Below, one piece after another: positions 8,204 through 16,549 of a stretch of 64,000 bases of DNA (position 1 is the stretch's first letter; each line of letters opens with the position of its first letter). The notes beneath the pieces were generated by a model that was not told the DNA's origin, made no database searches, and saw only the letters and a list, made by a program, of their open reading frames with translations. This DNA comes from Parvularculaceae bacterium (GTDB lineage: Bacteria > Pseudomonadota > Alphaproteobacteria > Caulobacterales > Parvularculaceae): positions 1-64,000 of the forward strand of contig JANQMJ010000018.1 in NCBI GenBank assembly GCA_028280115.1, written 5' to 3'. Both the position numbers and the translations under genes were made by a program.

Positions 8204-9183
8204 AAAATGTCCCCGCCGTTGCGTCTGGTATGCGCCCGGATATAGCGCACCGTGCCGGTCTTCGAGCGCATGACGATGGTGTGCGTATGGACCAGATCTC
8301 GCTCCCAGCGCACGCCGTCGAGCATGGTGCCGTTGGTCACGCCCGTAGCGGCGAAAAAGACGTCGCCGGACGCCAACTCTTTAAGATCATATTTGCGGTT
8401 GAGATCGGTGATGCCGGCCCGGTCCGCGCGCTCACGCTCGTCGTCGCTGCGAAAATGCAGCCGGCCCTGCATCTGACCGCCGACGCAGCGCAACGCGGCG
8501 GCGGCGAGCACGCCTTCCGGCGCCCCGCCCCGGCCGACATAAAGATCGATGCCGGTGGCGGGCTCGGTGGTGTGAAAAACGCCGGCGACGTCGCCGTCGG
8601 AAATCATATTGACGCGCGCGCCCACCTTGCGCGCCCCGGCGATGATCGGCGCGTGGCGGGTTCGGTCAAGCACGCACAGGGTAATTTCGCCGGGCGGCGC
8701 GCCTTTGGCTTTGGCGAGCGAGAGAATGTTTTCCTCGACGGGCGCGTCGAGATCGACGACGCCTTTGGGATAGCCCGGGCCGATGGCGATCTTGTCCATA
8801 TAAGTGTCGGGGGCATGGAGCAGCGTTCCGTGCTGCGCCATGGCGACGACGGCGAGCGCATTGGCCATGGCTTTGGCGGTGAGGGTCGTTCCTTCGAGCG
8901 GATCGAGGGCGATATCGACCTTGGGCCCATGGCCGCTGCCGACCTTTTCGCCGATATAGAGCATCGGCGCTTCGTCGCGTTCGCCCTCGCCGATGACCAC
9001 CGTGCCGTCAATTTCAAGCTTGTTGAACGCATCGCGAAGCGCAACGACGGCGGCGTGATCGGCGCCTTCCTTGTCGCCGCGCCCGATCATGGTGGAGGCG
9101 GCGACGGCGGCGGCTTCGGTGCAGCGGCCCACCTCCATGGTGAGCACGCGATCAAGATAGGCGGCTTCAGATTCTATCGACAT
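8200..9183 (-). CDS. glpX: class II fructose-1,6-bisphosphatase
   Basis: Mg/Mn-dependent phosphatase hydrolysing fructose-1,6-bisphosphate to fructose-6-phosphate in gluconeogenesis. The 327 residues show the GlpX signatures: CTEAAAVAASTMIGRGDK near residue 18, DGTVVIGEGERDEAPMLYIGE, and the metal-site DIALDPLEGTTL. In the C-terminal part RGGAPEGVLAAAALRC is also typical. Some GlpX enzymes additionally hydrolyse sedoheptulose-1,7-bisphosphate. It heads a two-gene operon with DUF3297. Confidence 0.95.
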   Translation of the reverse strand: MSIESEAAYLDRVLTMEVGRCTEAAAVAASTMIGRGDKEGADHAAVVALRDAFNKLEIDGTVVIGEGERDEAPMLYIGEKVGSGHGPKVDIALDPLEGTTLTAKAMANALAVVAMAQHGTLLHAPDTYMDKIAIGPGYPKGVVDLDAPVEENILSLAKAKGAPPGEITLCVLDRTRHAPIIAGARKVGARVNMISDGDVAGVFHTTEPATGIDLYVGRGGAPEGVLAAAALRCVGGQMQGRLHFRSDDERERADRAGITDLNRKYDLKELASGDVFFAATGVTNGTMLDGVRWERDLVHTHTIVMRSKTGTVRYIRAHTRRNGGDIL

Positions 9184-9212
9184 ACAGCGTTTTAATCCCT
9201 TTATCGTCGGCG

Positions 9213-9662
9213 CTATTTTTCCGACAGCGCCGGCGCCTGCTCGGCGCGTTCGCGTCTGACGGCCGCTTCGTCCCGATCGATTTGATCAACAAGGCTGTCG
9301 CGACCGGCGTCCAACAACGCGCGTCCTTCCCGTTCGGCTTCCACCGCGGCTGCATCCGCGTCAAGCGTTTGCGTCAGTCCGTCGCGGGCCGTAACGGTCT
9401 CCGCCAGAGCAGCGTCGACCTCCTTCACCGGCGGCGGCTCGGGCGGATCGCCCGCCGCGGGCGTCTGAGAGAGCACGGGAAAGCGCTTGCGCTCGACGTC
9501 CTGATATTGTGCGATCTCTTCAGCAATCGCCGGATTTTGCGGCTTTTCGTCAGCGATATGTTCGTATTTGACGATGCCCGGCGGCGCCAGTCGCGACCAT
9601 TGAAAGCTCGTACAGCCCGAAATGGCCAATCCCGCGGCCAAAACAGCTAGCCGCGCAAGCAT
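9213..9662 (-). CDS. putative lipoprotein, charged coiled-coil
   Basis: With the ATG at 9662 the protein begins MLARLAVLAAGLAISGC, a lipobox with Cys at residue 17, so it is probably an outer or inner membrane-anchored lipoprotein of about 149 residues. The rest is polar: a proline-rich stretch (DPPEPPPVKEVD) followed by an Ala/Glu/Arg/Asp-rich helix to the end, likely a coiled coil. I recognise no family. It is divergent from phaC, and its start region overlaps the predicted phaC promoter. Confidence 0.6.
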   Translation of the reverse strand: MLARLAVLAAGLAISGCTSFQWSRLAPPGIVKYEHIADEKPQNPAIAEEIAQYQDVERKRFPVLSQTPAAGDPPEPPPVKEVDAALAETVTARDGLTQTLDADAAAVEAEREGRALLDAGRDSLVDQIDRDEAAVRRERAEQAPALSEK

Positions 9663-9669
9663 GGTTTGT

Positions 9670-9699
9670 TTTACACCCGCCAACAGAGCGCCCTATAAT
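9670..9699 (+). promoter_or_regulatory. predicted phaC promoter
   Basis: TTTACA at 9670-9675 and TATAAT at 9694-9699 are separated by 18 bases, close to the sigma-70 consensus, 42 bases upstream of the phaC ATG. No start-site data exist, so this is an inference from sequence. Confidence 0.45.
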
Positions 9700-9740
9700 T
9701 GTGAATTGTGCAACGCCATCTTTAACCCCTATCCGGCCTT

Positions 9741-11723
9741 ATGACGCAAGTTGACGATAAGCCCGCCCCCGCCAAAAAACGCGCAAAACCCAGAAAGAAA
9801 GCGGTCAAACGCGCCAAGAAGGCGAAAACCGCCGCCGCCGGCGCAGCGCCCAAGGCGGAACTGGCGCCTCATTCGGCGAACGGCGCTCAACAAAAACAAC
9901 ACCCTGAAGAGAAAAAAATCAGCGATCACAAGCCGTTTTATGAAGACTTTGACGCCCTGACTGAATATCTGGCCGACATTACCGACAAGAGCGGGGACGT
10001 CATCCGCGAATATGTCACCCATCGTCACGGACTGCATCAGGTCACCGGCGACCTTCCCGTCGATCCGCTCAATATCGGTGCGGCGTTCCAGGAAGTGCTC
10101 AAAGGGCTAGCGGCCGATCCCGGCGTCGTCATGCAGCGCCAGTTCGAGTTGTGGGGCGAATACGCCAAGCTGATGGCGGGCGTCTCACGGCGCATGGCGG
10201 GGGAGACCGTTACGCCGACCATATCGCCGACCGAAGGCGACAAACGCTTTTCCCATCCTGCATGGCGCGAAAACCCCGTGCTCGATTTCGTCAAGCAATC
10301 CTATCTGATCTTCGCCCATTGGCTGGGGGAAACGATTACCCGGCTGGACGGCATGAACGAGCATGAAAAAGCCAGGGCGGAATTTTACGCCCGCCAGTTC
10401 ATCGACGCTTTGGCGCCGTCGAATTTCGCCATGCTCAATCCGGAAGTCGTCGAGGCGACCCTCGAATCCAAAGGCGAAAACCTGCTCAAGGGTCTTAAGA
10501 ACCTCTTAGAGGACATCGACCGCGGTCACGGCGAACTGGCGATCCGCCAGGCCGACCTTGAGCATTTCAAGCTCGGCGAGAACATCGCCACGACGCCCGG
10601 CAAGGTGGTTTATCAAAACGACATCATGCAGCTGATCCAGTATGAGCCGAGTACGGATGAAGTCGCCCGCTATCCGCTGCTGATCATGCCGCCCTGGATC
10701 AACAAGTTCTACATTCTCGATCTGCAGCCGAAAAACTCCTTGATCAAATGGGCGGTCGATCAGGGCCGCACGGTTTTTGTGGTGTCCTGGGTCAACCCCG
10801 GCCCGGAGCTGAAGGACAAGACCTTCCAGGACTATATCCATGAGGGCCTGTTCGGTGCGCTCGACGCCATCAAGCAAGCGACCGGCGAGGAAAAGATCGA
10901 CACCATCGGCTATTGCATCGCCGGCACCATGCTGGCGACGGCGCTGGCGCTGATGGTGAAAAAGAACGACAGGCGCATCAACTCGGCGACGTTTTTCACC
11001 GCCCAGGCGGATTTCGAAGATGCCGGGGATTTGCGCTTGTTCGTCGACGACGCCCAGATCGAGGCCATCGAAAAGCAGGTGGACGCGGCCGGCGGCGTTC
11101 TGGAAGGACGCGCCATCACGACGACCTTCAACATGCTGCGCTCAAACGACCTCATCTGGCAGTTCTTCATCGACAATTACCTAAAGGGCAAGGATCCCGC
11201 GAAATTCGATCTGCTTTATTGGAATTCGGATTCAACCCGGTTGTCCAAGACTGTGCACCTTTATTATCTGCGGGAGTATTATCAAAAGAACGCGCTGGCC
11301 AAAGGCGAGATGGTGATGGACGGCGAAACCCTCGATATCGGCGAGGTCGACATTCCCATCTTCATGCAGGCCGGTGAGACCGATCACATCGCGCCGCATA
11401 ATTCCGTTTACCGCACCGCAAGGCTGTTCGCCGCCAAGGGCAACGATGCGGTGACCTATGTGCTTGCCGGTTCCGGTCATATCGCCGGCGTCGTCAATCA
11501 TCCCGACCGGCGCAAATATCACTATCTGATCAACCCGGCCCTGCCCGCTTCGCTGGACGAATGGAAGGACGGCGCCGAACGTTTCTCCGGATCGTGGTGG
11601 CCCTATTGGATCGATTGGCTCAACAAGGTCAGCCCGGGCAAGACCGCCGCCCGCAAGCCCGGCGACGGCCAGCTGGACATCATCGAAGATGCGCCGGGAA
11701 GCTACGTGCAGGTAAAGGCGTAG
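9741..11723 (+). CDS. phaC: class I poly-(3-hydroxyalkanoate) synthase with basic N-terminal tail
   Basis: Polymerises hydroxyacyl-CoA into PHA at the granule surface. The lipase-like box is GYCIAG with the catalytic Cys at about residue 392; the other triad members are Asp in GETDHIAPH (about 548) and His in GSGHIAGVVN (about 580). Class I signatures include PLLIMPPWINKFYILDL and WSDWW-like C-terminal SGSWWPYWIDW. At 660 residues it is longer than the usual 560-600; the excess is a lysine, alanine and proline-rich tail (about 1-60) resembling the AKP repeats of histone H1-like and PhaF-type proteins. No phasin, phaA or phaB is adjacent; about 1 kb of repeats follows. Confidence 0.95.
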   Translation: MTQVDDKPAPAKKRAKPRKKAVKRAKKAKTAAAGAAPKAELAPHSANGAQQKQHPEEKKISDHKPFYEDFDALTEYLADITDKSGDVIREYVTHRHGLHQVTGDLPVDPLNIGAAFQEVLKGLAADPGVVMQRQFELWGEYAKLMAGVSRRMAGETVTPTISPTEGDKRFSHPAWRENPVLDFVKQSYLIFAHWLGETITRLDGMNEHEKARAEFYARQFIDALAPSNFAMLNPEVVEATLESKGENLLKGLKNLLEDIDRGHGELAIRQADLEHFKLGENIATTPGKVVYQNDIMQLIQYEPSTDEVARYPLLIMPPWINKFYILDLQPKNSLIKWAVDQGRTVFVVSWVNPGPELKDKTFQDYIHEGLFGALDAIKQATGEEKIDTIGYCIAGTMLATALALMVKKNDRRINSATFFTAQADFEDAGDLRLFVDDAQIEAIEKQVDAAGGVLEGRAITTTFNMLRSNDLIWQFFIDNYLKGKDPAKFDLLYWNSDSTRLSKTVHLYYLREYYQKNALAKGEMVMDGETLDIGEVDIPIFMQAGETDHIAPHNSVYRTARLFAAKGNDAVTYVLAGSGHIAGVVNHPDRRKYHYLINPALPASLDEWKDGAERFSGSWWPYWIDWLNKVSPGKTAARKPGDGQLDIIEDAPGSYVQVKA

Positions 11724-11844
11724 GGCTTTGTATCGTTAGCGCTTCGGGCATTTGCTCTGAATCGCAGACCTTCCCCGCCGCTCATCCCGGACGCGTAGGG
11801 ACGATCGGGGATGGGTTTTGGAAAAGCCTATCCGCAATATCATC

Positions 11845-11980
11845 TTCATCCTGAGGGATTTTCCGTTTTCCTGGAAAACGGAAAATCGTCTCGAAGGATG
11901 GGCCGCGGGCGCCTGCGGCCGATCCTTCGTGGCCCAGCCGCATCCTGCCGGATGACGGCTGGGCGCCTCAGGATGAGGGT
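11845..11980. repeat. CATCCTGAGG-type hairpin repeat
   Basis: Bounded by TTCATCCTGAGG and CCTCAGGATGAGG. Inside are the hairpin TTTTCCGTTTTCCTGGAAAACGG and a GGCCGCGGGCGCCTGCGGCC hairpin. A related unit lies at 46897-46987. The rest of 11724-11845 shows no gene, only a partial CTCATCCCGGACGCG module. Confidence 0.65.
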
Positions 11981-12009
11981 GCTTTTGATTGAAATGGTGC
12001 ACACCAATA

Positions 12010-12615
12010 ACAGGAAATAAGAAGGGCGAAATACAACCTCGGGAGGGTATTTCGCCCGCAAACCCGCATTCGGTCGATAGATATCGAACACCTTCGGAAC
12101 GGCCGTATAATGCCTTCCAGCGTCGATGAAGGCCAAGGCAAAAGGAAGGGCGGCCGGTCCTGCGGAAAACGCAAGCGCCGCAATGAAATCAGCAAAAGGC
12201 TTCCTGAGATGCTCATGCGCGAGGGCGGGCGAAGCCCTCGTCTCGCGCGGGCTCTTTGACATTGTGAACATGCTTCCGAACGGCGCGGCTGTCTCTCGCG
12301 CGCTGAACGGGAACGCGGCGCCTGCGCTTATCCCAGCCGTCATCCCGTGCGCGCTGCAGCGTGAAACGCTGCTGCGCTGACACGGGATCGCTTGAAGCAA
12401 AGCTGGCGCATGCGGATGGCGATCCCGGATCGGCAAAGCAGCATTCCATGCTGCCCCGACCGCGAAGGCGGTCAAATGATGATTTGCGCGCATTCGCGCG
12501 CGGGGCATCCGGGATGACGCGAGGCAGTCAAATGGCGCCCCACATTCGGGAATTTTCGGCTTGAAACAGGGAAACTCTCCAAACGCGAAGGGGGTAAATG
12601 GCGCCCCGCTTTTCC
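12010..12615. repeat. composite ~610-bp repeat, copy A (inverted copy at 54319-54935)
   Basis: Three blocks appear here in order: (1) 12010-12311, containing the palindrome TCGATAGATATCGA (12074-12087) and a boxA-like GCTCTTTGACATTGTGAA (from 12251); (2) 12341-12520, a two-module GTCATCCCG...CGGGATGAC unit with an inserted cassette of two small hairpins; (3) 12531-12615, beginning AATGGCGCCCCACATTC. Copy B carries the same three blocks in the same relative order on the other strand. A frame is open through block 1 in both copies, but most differences change residues, so a DNA or RNA element is more likely than a protein gene. Confidence 0.8.
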
Positions 12616-12681
12616 CGGCGCCTGCGCACGCGGGCGCGGGAATGAGCGGAGATATGGATTACGCGATCTGCAACCGACTCT

Positions 12682-12785
12682 AAAGCATGTCTCGTTTAAT
12701 CGGATTCACTCGACATGCTTTAGGTCTTTTTTTTTCGCGTGTCTTTTGCGCAAAACCGGTATCCACTTTTGCGCGACACGCTCTA
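12682..12785. repeat. tandem inverted-repeat element downstream of the monooxygenase gene
   Basis: Two inverted repeats in a row: AAAGCATGTC/GACATGCTTT (12682-12691 and 12712-12721), then GCGTGTC...GACACGC enclosing TTTTGCGCAAAACCGG and ACTTTTGCGC. An uninterrupted T run lies between. Sequences of this kind (AAGTGG-x-x-ACCGGTTTTGCGC on the other strand) are a familiar dispersed intergenic element of alphaproteobacteria, from memory. Its end coincides with the stop of the monooxygenase gene, so it may act as its transcription terminator. The short stretch 12620-12680 before it is a partial family 2 repeat. Confidence 0.65.
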
Positions 12786-14291
12786 GGCCCTTGCGGTCAG
12801 CGGCTTTTCGGCGCCGCTCGGTTCCGCCGAACTCGGCGCGGCATCGAACGCCAAGGCGCGATCGGCCACCGGGGCAAAGCGCAGCCGGTAAATCTCCAAA
12901 AGATAGTTCTGCGGCTGGCGCCACGGCGCGCGCGGGCCCTGCTTGGGCAGCTTGTCGGCGACGCGCACGATATAGCCGGACGAAAACGCCTCGAAAATAT
13001 TGCTCGTTGCGATGTTTTCCGGCGCAACCGGCGTCACCGATTGATAACCGCGCCGGTCCATATAGTTGAGCAGGCGGCAGACATATTCGCTGATGAGATC
13101 GCTGCGCAGGGTCCACGACGCGTTGAGATAGCCGAATATGGACGCCATGTTGGGCGCGCCGGACATCATCACGCCTTTATAGGTGATCGCCTTTCCCGGC
13201 TCGAACCGGCGGCCGTCGACTGTCAGCGCCGCGCCGCCGAGCGGTTCCACCGCCAGGCCGGTCGCCGTCACGATGATGTCGGCCTTGAGTTCTTCGCCCG
13301 ACGTTAGCCGGACGCCGTCTTCGGTGAAACGCTCGATGTGATCGGTGACGACCGAGGCGCGCCCGGTGCGGATCGCCGCGAACAGATCCTCGTCGGGCGT
13401 CAGGCATAGCCGCTGCTCCCAGGGAAAATAGGTCGGCGTGAAATGGGTTTCGACGTCATAGTCGGGCGGCAATTGTTCGCGCATCAGCCTGATCAGTTTT
13501 TGCTTTGAGTTTTTCTTCATCAGCCGCGTGATGGCGAACGAGAACAGCTGAAACAAAATGCGCTCCCAGCGCACCAGACGGTAAGCAAGATCGGTCGGCA
13601 ATAGCCGCTGCAACCTTTTTGCGATCCTGCTTTCCGCCGGCATGGAGAACATATAGGTCGGCGAGCGCTGCAGCATGGTGATGTGCTGCGTCTTGTCGGC
13701 CATGGCGGGGATCAGCGTCACCGCGGTGGCGCCAGAACCGATCACGACCACGCGCTTGTCGGCGTAATCGAGATCTTCCGGCCAGTGCTGCGGGTGAACG
13801 ATCCGGCCCTTATAACGATCCGTGTCGGCAAAGTCGGGCGTATAGCCGGCGTCGTAGCAGTAATAGCCCGAACACATCCACAGAAAGTTGCAGGTCCGTA
13901 AGACCGGCGCGCCGTCATGCAGTGCGGTAACGGTCCAGCGCGCGGTTTGCGACGACCACGACGCCTCTGTGACCAGGTGGCGATAACGGATTTTTTTGTC
14001 GACGCCGTAATCGGTCGCCACGCCGCGCAGATAGTTGAGGATCGACGGACCGTCGGCGATGGCCTTTTTATCGCGCCACGGCCGGAAGGCGTAGCCCAGC
14101 GTGTACATGTCGCTGTCAGAGCGCACGCCGGGGTAGCGGAAAAGATCCCAGGTGCCGCCTGACGCCGCCCTGCCCTCGAGAATGGCGTAGCGTTTTCCGG
14201 GACAGCGTTTTTGCAGATGCACGGCCGCGCCGATCCCGGAAAGACCGGCCCCGACGATGAGGACGTCGAAATGCTCCGGCGGCGGCGCCAT
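12783..14291 (-). CDS. flavin-dependent monooxygenase (FMO/Baeyer-Villiger type)
   Basis: The ATG at 14291 is preceded by AGGAAG and directly starts the flavoprotein fold. The FAD-binding motif is VLIVGAGLSGIGAAVHL; the NADP-binding one is VVVIGSGATAVTL. Between them YKGRIVHPQHWPED matches the F-x-G-x-x-x-H-x-x-x-W/P fingerprint of flavin monooxygenases and Baeyer-Villiger enzymes, which oxygenate ketones, sulfides or amines using NADPH and O2. The C-terminal part fits group-A alkane/ketone-metabolising homologues. The substrate cannot be given. Monocistronic, ending in a dispersed repeat element. Confidence 0.85.
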   Translation of the reverse strand: MAPPPEHFDVLIVGAGLSGIGAAVHLQKRCPGKRYAILEGRAASGGTWDLFRYPGVRSDSDMYTLGYAFRPWRDKKAIADGPSILNYLRGVATDYGVDKKIRYRHLVTEASWSSQTARWTVTALHDGAPVLRTCNFLWMCSGYYCYDAGYTPDFADTDRYKGRIVHPQHWPEDLDYADKRVVVIGSGATAVTLIPAMADKTQHITMLQRSPTYMFSMPAESRIAKRLQRLLPTDLAYRLVRWERILFQLFSFAITRLMKKNSKQKLIRLMREQLPPDYDVETHFTPTYFPWEQRLCLTPDEDLFAAIRTGRASVVTDHIERFTEDGVRLTSGEELKADIIVTATGLAVEPLGGAALTVDGRRFEPGKAITYKGVMMSGAPNMASIFGYLNASWTLRSDLISEYVCRLLNYMDRRGYQSVTPVAPENIATSNIFEAFSSGYIVRVADKLPKQGPRAPWRQPQNYLLEIYRLRFAPVADRALAFDAAPSSAEPSGAEKPLTARA

Positions 14292-14479
14292 AGGTAAACT
14301 TCCTAGTTTTGCCGTTTTACCGCGCCGCAAGGTCTGTGTCGAACGGTTGCGGCGCCGTTGCGCAAGCCTCAATCCGCTCTCGCCAAAGCGCGCGAATCTA
14401 TTGACGTTGCGGCGTGTCGTTTACGTTTCGTTAACCAATTCGAATCACTTTTTCGCTTTGCACGACGCCGGGGCGGGCG

Positions 14480-14722
14480 ATGAGTAAAATAGACATCACA
14501 ACGCATGATCTGTTCATGCGACTGGGCGGGACCTCGCAATTGCGGCGGGCCCGGGCGGACGCCGTGTTTCGCCGGCTGCGCATCGAACAACGCGACCAGA
14601 TCGCCGACGCGCTGGCGCGCGGGGCGCGTCTGGTGGACGCCTCGACCCTGGATGTCGGCGATAACGGAGATGATGCGCGCAAGACGCAGCCTGCCCGCAA
14701 AGCGCTCAAAACCGCGCGCTAG
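14480..14722 (+). CDS. small hypothetical protein
   Basis: An 80-residue, charged, soluble protein with no signal peptide. The core is an Arg/Ala-rich helical stretch ([29 protein letters not shown]), followed by an Asp/Lys-rich tail. GGGGCGGGCG precedes the ATG, a passable ribosome site. It ends in a 4-base convergent overlap with grxD (shared CTAG). I recognise no family; it may be real because codon use is like its neighbours. Confidence 0.45.
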   Translation: MSKIDITTHDLFMRLGGTSQLRRARADAVFRRLRIEQRDQIADALARGARLVDASTLDVGDNGDDARKTQPARKALKTAR

Positions 14723-15054
14723 GCGGCGACTTTTACGCCTTTTTGTTCAAAGAACGTCCGCAACTCGCCGGATTCGAACATTTCCCGGACAATGTCGCAG
14801 CCGCCGACAAATTCGCCTTTGACGTAAAGCTGCGGCACGGTCGGCCAGTCGGAATAGTCCTTGATGCCCTGGCGCAGCTCGTCGGATTCGAGCACGTTTT
14901 CCGTACCGTAATCCACGCCGAGATAATCGAGGATCTGCACCACCACAGAGGAAAACCCGCATTGCGGGAACTGCGGCGTGCCTTTCATGAACAGCATCAC
15001 CGGATTGCCCTCGACCTTGGCCTTGATATCCGCCTGAACGGCATTCTCGATCAT
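14719..15054 (-). CDS. grxD: monothiol glutaredoxin, Grx4 family
   Basis: A 111-residue monothiol glutaredoxin with active site QCGFSS (Cys about 32), the FMKGTP glutathione-contact segment, WPTVPQLYV with the cis-proline, and GGCDIV. CGFS glutaredoxins bind a [2Fe-2S] cluster with glutathione and pass clusters on, usually with BolA partners. The start at 15054 ([10 protein letters not shown]) fits the family; the longer open frame upstream is not homologous. In many alphaproteobacteria grxD lies beside purL-bolA; here it is about 41 kb away. Confidence 0.93.
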   Translation of the reverse strand: MIENAVQADIKAKVEGNPVMLFMKGTPQFPQCGFSSVVVQILDYLGVDYGTENVLESDELRQGIKDYSDWPTVPQLYVKGEFVGGCDIVREMFESGELRTFFEQKGVKVAA

Positions 15055-15085
15055 TGCGCGCCTCCTGTTACGCCGTCCGTTACAG

Positions 15086-15958
15086 CTAGGCGCCGCGCCT
15101 ATCACCGTCAAGGGCGGCGGCAAGGGCCTTAAGGCCTTCTTCCAGCGCCGTCGGCCCCAATAGGATCGGCGGCGCGCTCGCCGGCGTCTTGTCCCTGCCG
15201 GCGCGGGCAAGCTGCGCCGCGTGAAGGGGCAGGTTCAGCCCTGCCCGCTCGACCAGCCGCACAGCCGGGGCCAGCGCTGCGGCCGGAACAGGGATCACCA
15301 GCGGCCGGGCGCGCGCGGCATTGGCGGCGGCTTTATAGAGCGCGCGCATGCTCACCGGCGCGGGACCGGCGACGGCGCGGATCGGCGGCGCTTCGGGCGG
15401 TTCGAAAAGGACATTAACCGCGATTTCGGCGAGATCGCGGTAATAGACCGGCTGCTGCAAGGCGTCGCCGCCCGCAAGGAACGCGACAGGAGAGCGCCGC
15501 ATCATCTGGATCAGCCGGCTTAAATTGCCGTCGCCCGGATAACCGTAAATCATGGTCGGGCGCAGAATGCGCGCCGCCGGCGCGGCCTTGAGAACCGCCC
15601 CTTCGGCGGCGCGAAGACGCGCGTAGACTTCGGCCTCAGGATCGACAGCCACATTGTTGCTGGAAAAAAAGATCGCGCGCTGGTGGTCGCGCAATGCGCG
15701 GGCCGCATTTTGTGCAATCGTCAGGATCGGCGTGAAGATCGCCGCGTCGCTGTCTTGAAGAAGATTGTCGAGCCCTGCCCGATCTTTGAGATCAAGCTGC
15801 GCCGAACCCGCCCCGAGGGCGTCAAGACGCTCCTTGAGCCCTTGTCTTTTCGTTCGATAGGCGGCTTTAACGCCGACGCCCTTTGCACGCAGAATGCGGA
15901 CGATTTCATAGCCGAGCGCGCTTCCGGCGCCGACGACAAGGACGCGGTCGATGGACAT
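15086..15958 (-). CDS. NAD(P)-binding Rossmann protein (atypical SDR/epimerase-like)
   Basis: A 290-residue protein starting [23 protein letters not shown], a G-x-G-x-x-G-like dinucleotide-binding motif, with later SDR-like features ([21 protein letters not shown] and [18 protein letters not shown], the latter typical of extended SDR epimerase/dehydratases). A classical YxxxK is not obvious, so a binding or regulatory role like NmrA/complex I NDUFA9-type proteins is possible. It sits 31 bases upstream of grxD on the same strand and may be cotranscribed. Confidence 0.75.
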   Translation of the reverse strand: MSIDRVLVVGAGSALGYEIVRILRAKGVGVKAAYRTKRQGLKERLDALGAGSAQLDLKDRAGLDNLLQDSDAAIFTPILTIAQNAARALRDHQRAIFFSSNNVAVDPEAEVYARLRAAEGAVLKAAPAARILRPTMIYGYPGDGNLSRLIQMMRRSPVAFLAGGDALQQPVYYRDLAEIAVNVLFEPPEAPPIRAVAGPAPVSMRALYKAAANAARARPLVIPVPAAALAPAVRLVERAGLNLPLHAAQLARAGRDKTPASAPPILLGPTALEEGLKALAAALDGDRRGA

Positions 15959-16042
15959 GGGGGCGGTCTAGCCTATGCCGCCCCGGCGGGAAAAGGCCGT
16001 CACGAAGCATGTCCTCGGGCCGGCCTTCGAAAAACACCGCCC

Positions 16043-16519
16043 CTAGACATTAGGTCGGGTGCTGACGGCCGCCTTCCGCTTTTGCGGCCGCAGCCGCCCC
16101 GTCATCATCAATCCGTCTCGAATGTTAAGGCCGATCAAGGTCAGGTTGACCGCGCCGGCGATGAGTTCAATCGTTTGCACGCCGTAGAACCAGGCGTCAA
16201 AAACGCCTTGGCTTGACCGGCTTGCGAGAAAGAACGCCGACGGAACCAGGATAAAAATGCCGTTTAACGCAATGAACGGCATGCGCTTTTTCTTGGCGCC
16301 GACGCGCCCGCCGGTGCGTTTGCCGCCCAGTTTCATGCCGGATGCGCCGGCGATCGCCAGCGATGGAATAAGCGCAATCATCCCCCAGAGGATCGCCGCT
16401 TTCACCGCGGCGATCGTCTCATAAGAGCCGAATAACTCCGAGATGACGGTCGACGTCCAGAAAACCACGATCAGCGCGAAACCGGTAACGCCGGCGATTG
16501 CATGCACGCGTTTTAACAT
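16043..16519 (-). CDS. four-helix membrane protein, MarR-operon
   Basis: A 158-residue integral membrane protein. Hydrophobic segments are at about 8-25, 40-60, 85-103 and 115-137, with a basic cytosolic loop GGKRTGGRVGAKKKR and a Lys/Arg-rich C-terminus. I do not recognise the family. It is the third gene of an apparent operon after a MarR regulator and an ABM-domain protein (gaps of 30 and 15 bases), which suggests control by that regulator. Confidence 0.65.
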   Translation of the reverse strand: MLKRVHAIAGVTGFALIVVFWTSTVISELFGSYETIAAVKAAILWGMIALIPSLAIAGASGMKLGGKRTGGRVGAKKKRMPFIALNGIFILVPSAFFLASRSSQGVFDAWFYGVQTIELIAGAVNLTLIGLNIRDGLMMTGRLRPQKRKAAVSTRPNV

Positions 16520-16549
16520 CTCACTCTCCTCATCCTGAAAGAAGCGTTT

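Noticed and set aside
9741-11723. PhaC as an ordinary alpha/beta hydrolase
   Set aside because: The nucleophile is Cys in G-Y-C-I-A-G, and class I synthase motifs are complete.
11846-12508. A 220-residue minus frame across the composite repeat
   Set aside because: Runs through hairpin modules and the boxA block without a ribosome site; treated as repeat, although the part starting MFTMSKS is discussed as a finding.
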